64,000 bases of DNA from Geothrix sp. (GTDB lineage: Bacteria; Acidobacteriota; Holophagae; Holophagales; Holophagaceae): assembly GCF_020622065.1 (NCBI RefSeq), contig NZ_JAHRYQ010000001.1:1054001-1118000 (forward strand), given 5' to 3'. Made by a program: the position numbers and the translations under genes. The notes beneath the pieces are model-generated. The model was not told the DNA's origin and ran no database searches. It saw only the letters and a list, made by a program, of their open reading frames with translations. Of the stretch, positions 26,264-34,924 are shown piece by piece; position 1 is the first letter of the stretch; every line of letters begins with the position of its first letter.

Positions 26264-27352
26264 ATGCTTCCCTGGCTGCTCTATCCCTTCCGCGACCTGG
26301 TTCCGGGCTTCTCCGTCTTCCGCTATGTGACCTTCCGGACGGCCATGGCGGCGGCCACGGCCATGGTGTTGAGCCTGCTCCTGGGCCCCTGGGTCATCCG
26401 CACCCTGACGGCCCTGAAGATGGGCCAGCACATCCGTGATGTCGGCCCCGAGCACCACCAGAAGAAGGCGGGCACGCCCACCATGGGCGGCATCCTCATC
26501 CTGCTGGTGATCACCGTATCCACGCTGCTTTGGTGCGATCTCAAGAACGGCGCCATCTGGGTGGCCCTCATGGCCCTGCTGGGCTTCGGCACCGTGGGCG
26601 CCTTCGACGATGCCCAGAAGCTGCTCAAGAAGCAGAACCTGGGCCTCAGCAGCTGGCAGAAGATGGCCCTGCTCACCGGCATCTCGCTGGTAGTGGCGTG
26701 GCTCATCCTGCATTTCGGCCTGCGGGGTACGGCCACCAGCCAGCTGTCCGTGCCCTTCTTCAAGAATTTCCGGCCGGATGTGGGCATCTTCCTGATTCCC
26801 TGGATCTGGCTGGTGATGGTGGGCACGAGCAACGCCGTGAACCTCACGGATGGCCTGGACGGGCTGGCCACGGGCGGCACGCTCATCGTGTCGCTCACCT
26901 ACGCGATCCTGGCCTATGTGGTGGGCCATGTGAAGATCGCCGCCTACCTGGTGGTGCCTCATGTTCCGGGCGGTGCCGAACTATCGGTGTTCATGGGGGC
27001 CATGGCCGGGGCCTGCCTGGGCTTCCTCTGGTACAACGCCCACCCCGCGGAAGTCTTCATGGGGGATACGGGCTCTCTGGGCCTGGGCGGCGCGCTGGGT
27101 ACGGTGGCCGTCATCATCAAGCAGGAGGTGCTGCTGGTGATCGCCGGCGGTCTCTTCGTGGTGGAGGCCGTGAGCGTGATCCTGCAGGTGGGCAGCTTCA
27201 AGCTGCGGGGCGGCAAGCGCATCTTCCGCATGGCGCCCTTCCACCACCACCTCGAGCTGGGCGGGCTGCAGGAAACGAAAGTGGTGATCCGCATGTGGAT
27301 CACCGCCATCGTCTGCTCGATCCTGGCCCTCAGCTCTCTGAAGCTGCGATAG
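26264..27352 (+). CDS. mraY: Phospho-MurNAc-pentapeptide transferase
   Basis: Integral membrane enzyme that moves phospho-MurNAc-pentapeptide to undecaprenyl phosphate, giving lipid I. 362 residues with about ten membrane segments. Diagnostic motifs: KKAGTPTMGGI, the Asp pair in FDDAQKL, NAVNLTDGLDGLA, NAHPAEVFMGDTGSL and the cytoplasmic MAPFHHHLE near the C-terminus. Ten bases after murF. The last 23 bases overlap the 3' end of a convergent EAL-domain gene. Confidence 0.97.
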   Translation: MLPWLLYPFRDLVPGFSVFRYVTFRTAMAAATAMVLSLLLGPWVIRTLTALKMGQHIRDVGPEHHQKKAGTPTMGGILILLVITVSTLLWCDLKNGAIWVALMALLGFGTVGAFDDAQKLLKKQNLGLSSWQKMALLTGISLVVAWLILHFGLRGTATSQLSVPFFKNFRPDVGIFLIPWIWLVMVGTSNAVNLTDGLDGLATGGTLIVSLTYAILAYVVGHVKIAAYLVVPHVPGGAELSVFMGAMAGACLGFLWYNAHPAEVFMGDTGSLGLGGALGTVAVIIKQEVLLVIAGGLFVVEAVSVILQVGSFKLRGGKRIFRMAPFHHHLELGGLQETKVVIRMWITAIVCSILALSSLKLR

Positions 27353-28097
27353 GCCCAGCGATCGGCCTGGGCCGGGTCGGCCAGGGCTGGCCCAGGATGA
27401 AGCCCTGGCCCCAAGGCACATCGGCATCCATGACGGATTCAAGTTCCTCGAGCGTTTCGATGCCCTCGGCGATGAAGCCGATGCACATGCGCTGGGCGAA
27501 GTGGGAGAGGGCGTTGAGCAGCGCGGCCTGGTAGGGGCGGCGGTGGACCTGCTCCACGAGGCTGCGGTCGGCCTTGATGAAGTCCGGGGCCAGGCGGGCC
27601 ATGTGGGTGAGGCTGGCCACGCCGGCCCCCAGGTCGTCCACCGCCAGGCGCAGGCCGGCGTCGCGCAGCTTCTGGGCATAGCGCTGGAGCGCCGCCAGAT
27701 CATGCACGCCCTGGGATTCGGTGAACTCCATCACCACGCGCTCCACGGGGAAGGGCAGGGCCTCCAGCCAGCGCGGGAGGCAGTCCCAGAACCCGGGGGC
27801 CTCCAGGCTCACCGGCTCGAGGTTCACGAAATGCAGGAAGTCGCCTTCGCCGTGGCGGGCGAGGGCGGCGAAGGTGGCGTCGAGGAAGCGCAGGTCCAGG
27901 GCCAGGCGGTCCGCCGGAGCCAGGCCCGGGTCCTGGAGGATCGGGCCCACGGGGTGGGTCACGCCCGCCGCATCCAGGTGCCGGGCCAGGTACTCCTGGG
28001 CCATCATGCGGTTGTCCCGGAGCCGGTACATGGGCTGGACATGGGGCACGATGGCGCCCTCGCCGCTCAGCAGATGTTCCAGGATGCCCTTCTGCAT
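27330..28097 (-). CDS. EAL-domain c-di-GMP phosphodiesterase-like protein
   Basis: A 255-residue protein that is an EAL domain and little else, with no signal peptide or sensor. The motif itself reads EYL (Glu35). Other metal and substrate residues of active enzymes are kept: Asn92, Glu124 (MEFTES), Asp154-Asp155 in DDLGAG, Lys175, Glu211 and Glu214 (AEGIET) and Gln231. It may therefore hydrolyse c-di-GMP, though the DDFGTG loop is changed. It is antisense to the dcw cluster, lies between mraY and murD and overlaps the mraY 3' end by 23 bases. The ATG at 28097 gives the normal domain start. Confidence 0.88.
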   Translation of the reverse strand: MQKGILEHLLSGEGAIVPHVQPMYRLRDNRMMAQEYLARHLDAAGVTHPVGPILQDPGLAPADRLALDLRFLDATFAALARHGEGDFLHFVNLEPVSLEAPGFWDCLPRWLEALPFPVERVVMEFTESQGVHDLAALQRYAQKLRDAGLRLAVDDLGAGVASLTHMARLAPDFIKADRSLVEQVHRRPYQAALLNALSHFAQRMCIGFIAEGIETLEELESVMDADVPWGQGFILGQPWPTRPRPIAGPIAASES

Positions 28098-28175
28098 GAC
28101 CGCTCCATACAAGGGCCGGAAGGGCAGTGTACCCCATGGCGGGCCGTCCCCCGTTACGCTGGAGCGGGAGGCTGC

Positions 28176-29501
28176 ATGAGGACAGTGGTCATGGGGGCAG
28201 GGCGCTCGGGCCTGGCGGCGGCCCGTTTCCTGGCGGCGGCCGGGCGGCCGGTGGTGGTCACGGACAGCCGCTCCGAGCCCAGCCCTGAGTTGGAGCTCGC
28301 CCTGGCGAAGGCGGGCATTCCCGGCGTCTGGGGGAGCCATCCCGAAGCCCTGCTGGAGCGCTGCGGCGAGCTCGTCATCAGTCCCGGCATTCCCCGCAGC
28401 GCGCCCTTCGTGGCCGAGGCCCTGGTCCGGGGTATCCCCGTGATCGGGGAGGTGGAACTGGCCCATCGCGTCCTCCGCGCCCGGAATGACGGGAGCCTCG
28501 TGCTCGCCGTGACGGGCACCAACGGCAAGAGCACCACCACGGATCTGGCGGCGCACCTGCTGGGGACCGCGGGGACGCCCTCGGTGGCCTGCGGCAACCT
28601 GGGCACCCCCGTGATCGAAGCCGTCGCGGCCGGCCTTCCCGGCACGGTCTATGTGGTGGAGCTGAGCAGCTACCAGCTCGAATCCCTGGCGGCGTTCCAT
28701 GCGGAGGGCGCCGCCTTCCTCAACCTCACGCCCGACCACCTCGCGCGTCACGGCACCCTCGAGGCCTACCGCCGGGCCAAGCTGCGGATCTTCGAACGGC
28801 AGGGCGCCGGAGATCTCCGCGTGGTGCCCGCCGCCCACTCCGAGTGGTGGGAGGACGCCCCGGGGACGGGGCGCGCGGCCCGATTCGGCTGGACGCCCTG
28901 CGAAGCCTGGTGTGACGGGGAAGGCCGCTTGACCCTTCATGGAGAGGCGCTCCTGCACCGCGATGAGCTGCGCATTCCAGGCGACCACAATGTGGAGAAC
29001 GCCCTGGCCGCGGCGCTGCTGGCCCGGCACGGCGGCGCCAGCCTGGAGGCCATCCGCGAGGGCCTGCGGAGCTACCCCGGCCTGGCCCACCGCATCGCCT
29101 TCTGCGGGGAGAAGGGCGGCGTCCGCGCCTACAACGACTCCAAGGGTACCAATGTGGACGCCACGGTCACGGCCATCAAAGCGCTGCCGGGTCCCCTGGT
29201 GCTGCTGCTGGGTGGCACGGACAAGGGTGCCAGCTACGAGCCCCTCCGCGCGGCGCTCGAGGGCAAGCTGCGACGCCTCGTCTTCCTCGGGGAGGCCATT
29301 CCCCAGCTCACCCGCGATCTCGGCGATCTGCCCCACGAGGTGGTGCCGGCCTTCGACAATGCCGTCCACGCGGCTTTGGCCCTGGCCCGGCCCGGCGACC
29401 AGGTGCTCCTCAGCCCGGCCTGCGCCAGCTTCGACCAGTTCGACAACTTCGAGCAGCGGGGTGAGCGATTTGAAGCCCTGATCGGGGCCTGGCTCGAGTA
29501 A
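28176..29501 (+). CDS. murD: UDP-MurNAc-L-alanine:D-glutamate ligase
   Basis: Adds D-glutamate to UDP-MurNAc-L-Ala. 441 residues. N-terminal uracil-binding fold (VVMGAGRSGLAAARFLAAAG), ATP loop AVTGTNGKSTTTDL, ELSSYQLESL, LTPDHLARHG, IPGDHNVENALAA, NDSKGTNVDAT and LLGGTDKG, and the C-terminal SPACASFDQFDNFEQRG. A GGGAGG lies four bases before the ATG at 28176. It is cut off from mraY by the EAL gene, so it needs its own promoter or readthrough. ftsW, murG and murC do not follow it here. Confidence 0.96.
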   Translation: MRTVVMGAGRSGLAAARFLAAAGRPVVVTDSRSEPSPELELALAKAGIPGVWGSHPEALLERCGELVISPGIPRSAPFVAEALVRGIPVIGEVELAHRVLRARNDGSLVLAVTGTNGKSTTTDLAAHLLGTAGTPSVACGNLGTPVIEAVAAGLPGTVYVVELSSYQLESLAAFHAEGAAFLNLTPDHLARHGTLEAYRRAKLRIFERQGAGDLRVVPAAHSEWWEDAPGTGRAARFGWTPCEAWCDGEGRLTLHGEALLHRDELRIPGDHNVENALAAALLARHGGASLEAIREGLRSYPGLAHRIAFCGEKGGVRAYNDSKGTNVDATVTAIKALPGPLVLLLGGTDKGASYEPLRAALEGKLRRLVFLGEAIPQLTRDLGDLPHEVVPAFDNAVHAALALARPGDQVLLSPACASFDQFDNFEQRGERFEALIGAWLE

Positions 29502-29626
29502 AATTACTGTTGGATCGTCTTTGACCGACTGAACGGGCCTCCTTCCCGGAACCATCGCTGTGATCCATGCGTTCAGGGCTCCCGAGGGGCCCTGGAACCC
29601 GTTTCCGCTGTCCGCCTGGAGAGCCC

Positions 29627-31045
29627 ATGCACGACCTCGCCCAAATCGCTTCCGACCTGCGCGCCATGCTGGGCGCCGATGCCGTCTTGACTGAGGCGGA
29701 GGATCTCGTCCGCTACGAGTCGGGCTGGCGGTACGGGAAAGGCAAGGCCCTGCTGGCGGCCCGCCCTGGCACCACGGCCGAGGTGTCGAAGCTCATGGCC
29801 TACTGCCAGGCGCGCGGGATCCGGGTGATGCCTCAGGGGGCCAATACCGGGCTGGTGGGTGCATCCAACCCGGACGCCAGCGGCCGGATGCTGGTGCTCA
29901 GCCTGGAGCGCCTGAACAAGCGTCTGGAGATCGATCCGATCAACCGCACCGCGGTGGTGGATGGCGGCCTGCTGCTCAGCACGCTCAATGAGGCCCTTTC
30001 CGTGCACGGCCTGACTTTCCCCATCGACCTCGGGGCGGATCCCACCATCGGCGGCATGATCGCCACCAACACCGGTGGCACGCGCCTCCTGAAATACGGG
30101 GATGTGCGCCACAACCTGCAGGGCGTGGAGGTCGTGCTGGCCGACGGCACGGTGGTCGATGCGCTGAACCACCTGCGGAAGAACAACACGGGCCTGGACC
30201 TCAAGCAGCTCTTCGTGGGTACCAGCGGCGTTTATGGCGTGATCACCGGGGCGGTGCTGCAGGTGGTGCCCGTGCCCCGCCAGCATGCGGTGGCCTTGGT
30301 GGGCTGCGTCTCAGGTGGGGCCGTGCTGGCCCTGATGCAGGTCCTGGAGCGCGAGCTTGCGGATGTCTTCACGGCCTACGAAGTCATCAGCGCCAACGCG
30401 CTGAATCCGGTGTTCAGGCACCACGAGGATATCCGCAATCCCTACGGCAGCAGCCAACCTCCCGCCTACACGGCGCTGGTGGAGCTGTCATCCACCTTGC
30501 CCGACACCGCCTTGAACTTGCCCGAGGTCCTGGAGGAGCGCCTGGGCGCCTTCCTGGAAAGCGAGGCGGGCGAAGGGGTCACGGATGTGTTCATGGGCAA
30601 GCCCGAGGAATTCTGGGCCATCCGCCACCACATCAGCGAGAGCCTGCGCAACGAAGGCAAAGTGCTGGCCTTCGACATCAGCGTGCCCCGCAGCCGCATG
30701 GCGGCTTTCACCGATGCGGCTGTGGCCCTCCTGGCCAAGGATTACCCCTTCGTCCGGGCCTGCGACTTCGGCCATTGGGGCGATGGGGGCACGCACCTCA
30801 ACCTGGTCTGGATGGAAGCGGAATCCCCGCGCCCGACGGCGGAGATCGTCGAGGAACTGCAGGCCCGGATCTACGAACTGGCAGTGCGCGGTTTCGACGG
30901 CTCATACAGCGCCGAGCATGGCGTCGGACCCCATAACCAGAGGTTCTACGACGCCTATACGCCGGAGCCAGTGAAGGGCGTAAATCATGCGCTCAAGCAG
31001 CACCTCGATGCCAGGAATCTGTTGGGCACCACGCGCCTGGACTGA
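29627..31045 (+). CDS. FAD-linked D-2-hydroxyacid dehydrogenase
   Basis: A 472-residue flavoprotein of the GlcD/D2HGDH/D-lactate dehydrogenase family. The PCMH-type FAD domain (about 40-220) has MPQGANTGLVGAS, DLGADPTIGGMIATNTGG and LLKYGDVRHNLQGVEVVLADG. The C-terminal FAD-oxidase domain has DFGHWGDGGTHLNL, a variant of the usual FGHxGDGNxH, and GSYSAEHGVGPHN. The ATG at 29627 is used; the frame is open 60 bases upstream but that part is not conserved. D-2-hydroxyglutarate and D-lactate are both plausible substrates. The anion transporter directly downstream probably supplies or exports the acid. Confidence 0.88.
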   Translation: MHDLAQIASDLRAMLGADAVLTEAEDLVRYESGWRYGKGKALLAARPGTTAEVSKLMAYCQARGIRVMPQGANTGLVGASNPDASGRMLVLSLERLNKRLEIDPINRTAVVDGGLLLSTLNEALSVHGLTFPIDLGADPTIGGMIATNTGGTRLLKYGDVRHNLQGVEVVLADGTVVDALNHLRKNNTGLDLKQLFVGTSGVYGVITGAVLQVVPVPRQHAVALVGCVSGGAVLALMQVLERELADVFTAYEVISANALNPVFRHHEDIRNPYGSSQPPAYTALVELSSTLPDTALNLPEVLEERLGAFLESEAGEGVTDVFMGKPEEFWAIRHHISESLRNEGKVLAFDISVPRSRMAAFTDAAVALLAKDYPFVRACDFGHWGDGGTHLNLVWMEAESPRPTAEIVEELQARIYELAVRGFDGSYSAEHGVGPHNQRFYDAYTPEPVKGVNHALKQHLDARNLLGTTRLD

Positions 31046-31069
31046 ACGGCCTTCTGAAAGGAATGACCC

Positions 31070-32473
31070 ATGGGTGGCAAGAAGTGGCTCTACCTGGTGC
31101 TGGCTTTCGCCTGTCTGGCGGGAATCCTGTGGTTCATGCCCACCTCGGCGGCGCTGAAGCCCGCGGCGAAGGCCTCGCTGGCCATCGCGGTCTTCGCCAT
31201 CATCGTCTGGGTCACGCAGGCCCTGGATGATGCCCTGAGCGCCCTCGTCATCGTATTCCTGCTCGCGGCACTGAAGGCCACGGACCTCACGGGATCTTTC
31301 GCTGGCTATTCCAACACGGCGTTGTGGCTCATCGTCATCGGCTTCATCATGGCGGCCTGCATGGAGAAATCAGGGCTGTCCAAGCGCATCGCGCTGTTCC
31401 TGGTGAACGCGGCGGGCGGCTCGGCCATCAAGGTCTACTGGGCCGTGGCGCTGGTCATGGCGGTGCTGAGTTTCCTGGTGCCCTCCATCACCGCCCGCAC
31501 GCTGTTGATGCTGCCGATCATCCTCGGCGTGGGCCAGGCCTTCGGGACCAAGCCCGGCGAGAGCAACATCGTCAAGGCGCTGCTCTTCATCGTGGCCATG
31601 AGCGGCACGATGATGAGCATCGGCGTCCTCACCGCCCATGTGGGCAATCCCATCACGGCAGGCCTCATCCAGACCGCCACGAAGAGCACCATCTCCTGGT
31701 CCCAGTGGCTCAAGGTGGGCGCCCCGCCGGCCTTCATCCTGGCCTTCGTGTCGGTGTATGTGATCCAGCTGATGTGGCCGCCCGAGTTCAAGAACCTGGG
31801 CAAGGGGCAGGACTTCGTCCGCACCGAGCTGGCCGCCCTGGGCAAGTTCAGCGGCATGGAGGCCTACACTCTGGCCGTCTTCCTGCTCACCCTGGTCCTC
31901 TGGGCCACGGACTCCTTCCACAAGATCAATGTGGTGATCATCGGCATGCTGTCCGTGATCCTGCTGCTCTGGCCCAGCAAGGGCGTGATGACCTGGAAGG
32001 AAGCTCAGCAGAAGGTACCTTGGAATGTCTTCGTGCTGTACGGTGCGGGTCTGTCGATGGGGACGGCGCTGGCCAGCTCCGGTGCGGCGAAATGGCTGGC
32101 GGGCACCATGCTCTCCCCCATCGTCACCATGCCCCACGCGGTTCAGATGGTGATCCTCATCTGGTTCATCACCGGCCTGCAGATTTTCTTCACGGGTGGA
32201 GGCCCGAAGACCACGGCCCTGACGCCGATCATCATCGCCCACGCCGTGGCCATCGGCGCAAATCCCCTGGGCTTCGCCCTCATTCTCGGGATGAACATGC
32301 AGCATCAGTATCTCCTGCCGGTGAGCAACATGCCCAACGCCGTGGCCATGGGCACCGGTCATGTCACGACCAAGGAGCTGATGAAGACCGGCGCCGTGAT
32401 GAGCGTGCTGGCCGCCGCCTTCATGACCGGCGTGGTCTTCACCTACTGGAAGTGGCTGGGACTCGTCCAGTGA
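31070..32473 (+). CDS. DASS-family anion transporter
   Basis: A 467-residue integral membrane protein with about 12 hydrophobic segments, of the divalent anion:sodium symporter family (SLC13/CitT). The paired hairpin motifs are recognisable as HVGNPITAGL in the first half and SNMPNAVAMGTG in the second, and a GGGPKTTALTPII segment precedes the latter. Likely substrates are di- or hydroxycarboxylates. AAAGGA lies ten bases upstream. It follows the D-2-hydroxyacid dehydrogenase by 24 bases, so the pair is probably one transcription unit for uptake and oxidation of a hydroxyacid. Confidence 0.88.
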   Translation: MGGKKWLYLVLAFACLAGILWFMPTSAALKPAAKASLAIAVFAIIVWVTQALDDALSALVIVFLLAALKATDLTGSFAGYSNTALWLIVIGFIMAACMEKSGLSKRIALFLVNAAGGSAIKVYWAVALVMAVLSFLVPSITARTLLMLPIILGVGQAFGTKPGESNIVKALLFIVAMSGTMMSIGVLTAHVGNPITAGLIQTATKSTISWSQWLKVGAPPAFILAFVSVYVIQLMWPPEFKNLGKGQDFVRTELAALGKFSGMEAYTLAVFLLTLVLWATDSFHKINVVIIGMLSVILLLWPSKGVMTWKEAQQKVPWNVFVLYGAGLSMGTALASSGAAKWLAGTMLSPIVTMPHAVQMVILIWFITGLQIFFTGGGPKTTALTPIIIAHAVAIGANPLGFALILGMNMQHQYLLPVSNMPNAVAMGTGHVTTKELMKTGAVMSVLAAAFMTGVVFTYWKWLGLVQ

Positions 32474-32523
32474 TCGCCACCGTCAAGATCTGGCGGTAGA
32501 TTCAAGGGTCGTTCGGAGGCTTC

Positions 32524-33075
32524 ATGCGCCCTTCCATCCTTGCCCTGCTGATCGCGGCGCCCCTGACGACCCAGGCGGCCCAGACGACCACGCCGACGGC
32601 TGCCCAGACGCCAGCCCCTGCAGCCGCGCCCAAGGCTGACATCTTCTCGCCGGTCCGCTTCCTGGTGGGCCAGTGGAAGGGCGAGGGCGATGGCCAGCCC
32701 GGCCAGGCCACCGGGGCCGCGACCTTCCGCTTCGAGCTGGAGGGGAAGGCCCTGGTCCGTCGCAGCCACGCGGACTACCCCCCCGCCAACGGGCGCCCCG
32801 CCACCCATCACGAGGATCTGATGACGATCTTCGCCGAAGGCGGGCAGCTGAAGGCCATCTACTTCGACAATGAGGGCCATGTCATCCGCTACACCGGGGC
32901 CGCCGTGCCTGGGGGGGTGGCGTTCACCAGCGAGCCGGCCCCCGGTCCCCGCTTCCGCCTGACCTACCTGCAGAAGCCCGACGCTGCTGTCACCGTGTGC
33001 TTCGAGATCGCCCCACCCTTGGCGCCGGACGCCTTCAAGACCTACCTTGAAGGGGCCACGCGCCAGGTGAAGTGA
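32524..33075 (+). CDS. Secreted lipocalin-like hypothetical protein
   Basis: A 183-residue protein with a short signal peptide (RPSILALLIAAPLTTQA, cleavage near residue 20), a Thr/Pro/Ala-rich linker to about residue 38, then a domain starting FSPVRFLVGQWKGEGDG. The pattern of short beta strands with a Trp-Lys-Gly-Glu-Gly opening recalls small beta-barrel families such as DUF1579 or THAP4-type heme-binding domains. No catalytic residues stand out. GGAGG lies just upstream of the ATG. Third gene after the dehydrogenase and transporter and followed by a strong terminator. Confidence 0.75.
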   Translation: MRPSILALLIAAPLTTQAAQTTTPTAAQTPAPAAAPKADIFSPVRFLVGQWKGEGDGQPGQATGAATFRFELEGKALVRRSHADYPPANGRPATHHEDLMTIFAEGGQLKAIYFDNEGHVIRYTGAAVPGGVAFTSEPAPGPRFRLTYLQKPDAAVTVCFEIAPPLAPDAFKTYLEGATRQVK

Positions 33076-33096
33076 CAGCCTTCCTGGAGGTTCGCG

Positions 33097-33139
33097 GCCG
33101 CAAAAAAGGGCCCCCGGATCGGGAGCCCTTTTTTGCGGC
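33097..33139. terminator. Bidirectional intrinsic terminator
   Basis: GCCGC-AAAAAA-GGGCCCCC and GGGAGCCC-TTTTTT-GCGGC form a 19-bp stem with one mismatch around a 5-base GGATC loop. The A-run and T-run within the arms let it work in both directions. It lies between the convergent lipocalin-like gene and ccsA. Confidence 0.9.
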
Positions 33140-33149
33140 GGAGAAAAGC

Positions 33150-34922
33150 CTAGGTGTGGGCGCCGGGCTTGGTGATCCAGAACCGGGCGGGCGCGTAGCA
33201 GATGGCCATAAGGAGCAGCTGGCTGGCGATGAAGCCGGTCAGGGCCCAGAAGGCCTGGTCCATGAAGCCGTAGGAATGGAGGCCCACCCCGAGCATGTTC
33301 ACGCCGAACCAGGAACAGGCGGTGATCACATTGCCGAAGATGGCCATGACCATGGTGCCCCGCTCGCGCACATAACCGGCCCAGCGGGCGTGGAGGATGA
33401 TGGCGTTCCACAGCACGATGAGCAGGGCGCCGTTCTCCTTGGGATCCCAGCCCCAGAAGCGGCCCCAGGACTGGTCGGCCCAGATGCCGCCCAGCACGGT
33501 GCCCACGAAGCTGAAGAACAGGGCGAAGCAGATGATGCCGTAGGCCATGTCCACCAGGGCCTTGTCGGTTTCCGGATCGGCCTTGGCGGCGATGTGCTTG
33601 CGCAACGCGTAGCCGATGGCAATGGCGCCCGCGAGGAAGGTGCCGGAATAGCCGATGGTGATGGTCACCACATGGGTGGCCAACCAGAAGTTGGAGTCCA
33701 GCACGGCGCGCATCATCTCCATGGTGTCGCCCTCGGTGCCCAGGTTCTGGGCCACGATCAGGGAGGCGAAGCCGGCCGCAGCGGCCACGGCGGTGCCGAA
33801 GCCCTTGCGGTACATCCGCTCAACGATGAGGCCGAGAATCACCGCGCCCCAGCCCACGAAAACGGCGGAGGAGTAGAGGTTGGTGACCGGGGGGCGGCCC
33901 TGCAGGATGATGCGGGCGGCCAGACCCAGGGTGTGGACGATGGCGCCGGCGAACAGCAGGGCGTAGGCCGTGGGCTGCAGGAGCCCGGGCTTCCAGATCC
34001 AGGAGACGCACAGCACGAGGAAGGCCACGAAGTAGATGGAGAGGCCCACGAAGAAGGGCTGGGCGCGGTTGAAGAGGATCTCGTTCGAGGCGTGGCTGAG
34101 CGCGCCCGGCTTCAGGGTGGTGACCACGCCCTTCATCTCATCGAGGGCCTGATTGAAGCTGGCGGGATCGTTGGTGATGTAGGCGGCGTTGAGCTTGGCC
34201 AGGGGCACCAGGCCCGGGTGCATCGCGCCACCGCTGGAAGCGGCGCTGAGGGCCTGGCCGACGCTCTGCCAGGCATCAGGACCCGCTCCTGCCGGGGGCG
34301 GCAGAATCCGGAACTGGGCGAGCTGGATCAGGTCCTGGTGGCGCAGGGTGGCATCCGGCGTGCCGAGGGACTGGATCTCCCAGCCCAGGCCGGGGGACCC
34401 GGCCAACTGCAGCGTATTCCGGAGCTTGTAATACAGGTAGACCCGGTCGAACAGGTTGACGATGGCGCTCTGGAAGCGGGTGCGCTTCTGGGCGGCGATG
34501 GGCTGGGCCGCCATGGCCTGCTTCTGGATCTCCTCCAGGTGGGAGGAGAGGTCGGCGAAGCTGAAATAGTTCCGGTTCTTGGTCTGCTTGGCGCCGATGA
34601 GGCCGATGACATCGGGATCGTCGATGACGAAGATGGCCTGCTGATCCGCCACCTGGGGTCGGAACATCACATCAAGGATCCATTCGTCGGGGCCCACCAT
34701 GCGGCCCTCGTGACGGAATCCCTGGCGGCTGTGGATCACCAGCAGGGAGTTGCGGGCCACGGAGTCCAGGGGCTTGACGCGGCCGCCCTCGAGAATGGGC
34801 AGGGTGGCGAAGCCGCTGACATCAAAGCCGCGGGCCTTGCCGCCGGGCAGGGCGAAGATGAGGGCGACGAGCAGGGCGAGGGTGCCGGCCCCCCAGGCGA
34901 GGTATTTCTGAACGAAGGTCAT
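33150..34922 (-). CDS. ccsA: Cytochrome c biogenesis protein CcsA/ResC
   Basis: System II heme handling protein that delivers heme to apocytochromes c at the outer face of the membrane. 590 residues: an N-terminal membrane anchor (about 8-26), a large extracytoplasmic region to about residue 305, then eight or so membrane segments with the tryptophan-rich WWD-type motif WGRFWGWDPKENGALL and the heme-ligand type histidines around it (for example LATHVVTITIGYSG and LHSYGFMD). It starts two bases after the end of resB, its partner. The N-terminal extension is longer than in B. subtilis ResC. Confidence 0.93.
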   Translation of the reverse strand: MTFVQKYLAWGAGTLALLVALIFALPGGKARGFDVSGFATLPILEGGRVKPLDSVARNSLLVIHSRQGFRHEGRMVGPDEWILDVMFRPQVADQQAIFVIDDPDVIGLIGAKQTKNRNYFSFADLSSHLEEIQKQAMAAQPIAAQKRTRFQSAIVNLFDRVYLYYKLRNTLQLAGSPGLGWEIQSLGTPDATLRHQDLIQLAQFRILPPPAGAGPDAWQSVGQALSAASSGGAMHPGLVPLAKLNAAYITNDPASFNQALDEMKGVVTTLKPGALSHASNEILFNRAQPFFVGLSIYFVAFLVLCVSWIWKPGLLQPTAYALLFAGAIVHTLGLAARIILQGRPPVTNLYSSAVFVGWGAVILGLIVERMYRKGFGTAVAAAAGFASLIVAQNLGTEGDTMEMMRAVLDSNFWLATHVVTITIGYSGTFLAGAIAIGYALRKHIAAKADPETDKALVDMAYGIICFALFFSFVGTVLGGIWADQSWGRFWGWDPKENGALLIVLWNAIILHARWAGYVRERGTMVMAIFGNVITACSWFGVNMLGVGLHSYGFMDQAFWALTGFIASQLLLMAICYAPARFWITKPGAHT

Positions 34923-34924
34923 GG

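Noticed and set aside
28098-29555. Upstream extension of the EAL frame through the whole of murD
   Set aside because: The extension is antisense to murD, is compositionally biased and adds no domain; the EAL domain starts normally at the ATG at 28097.
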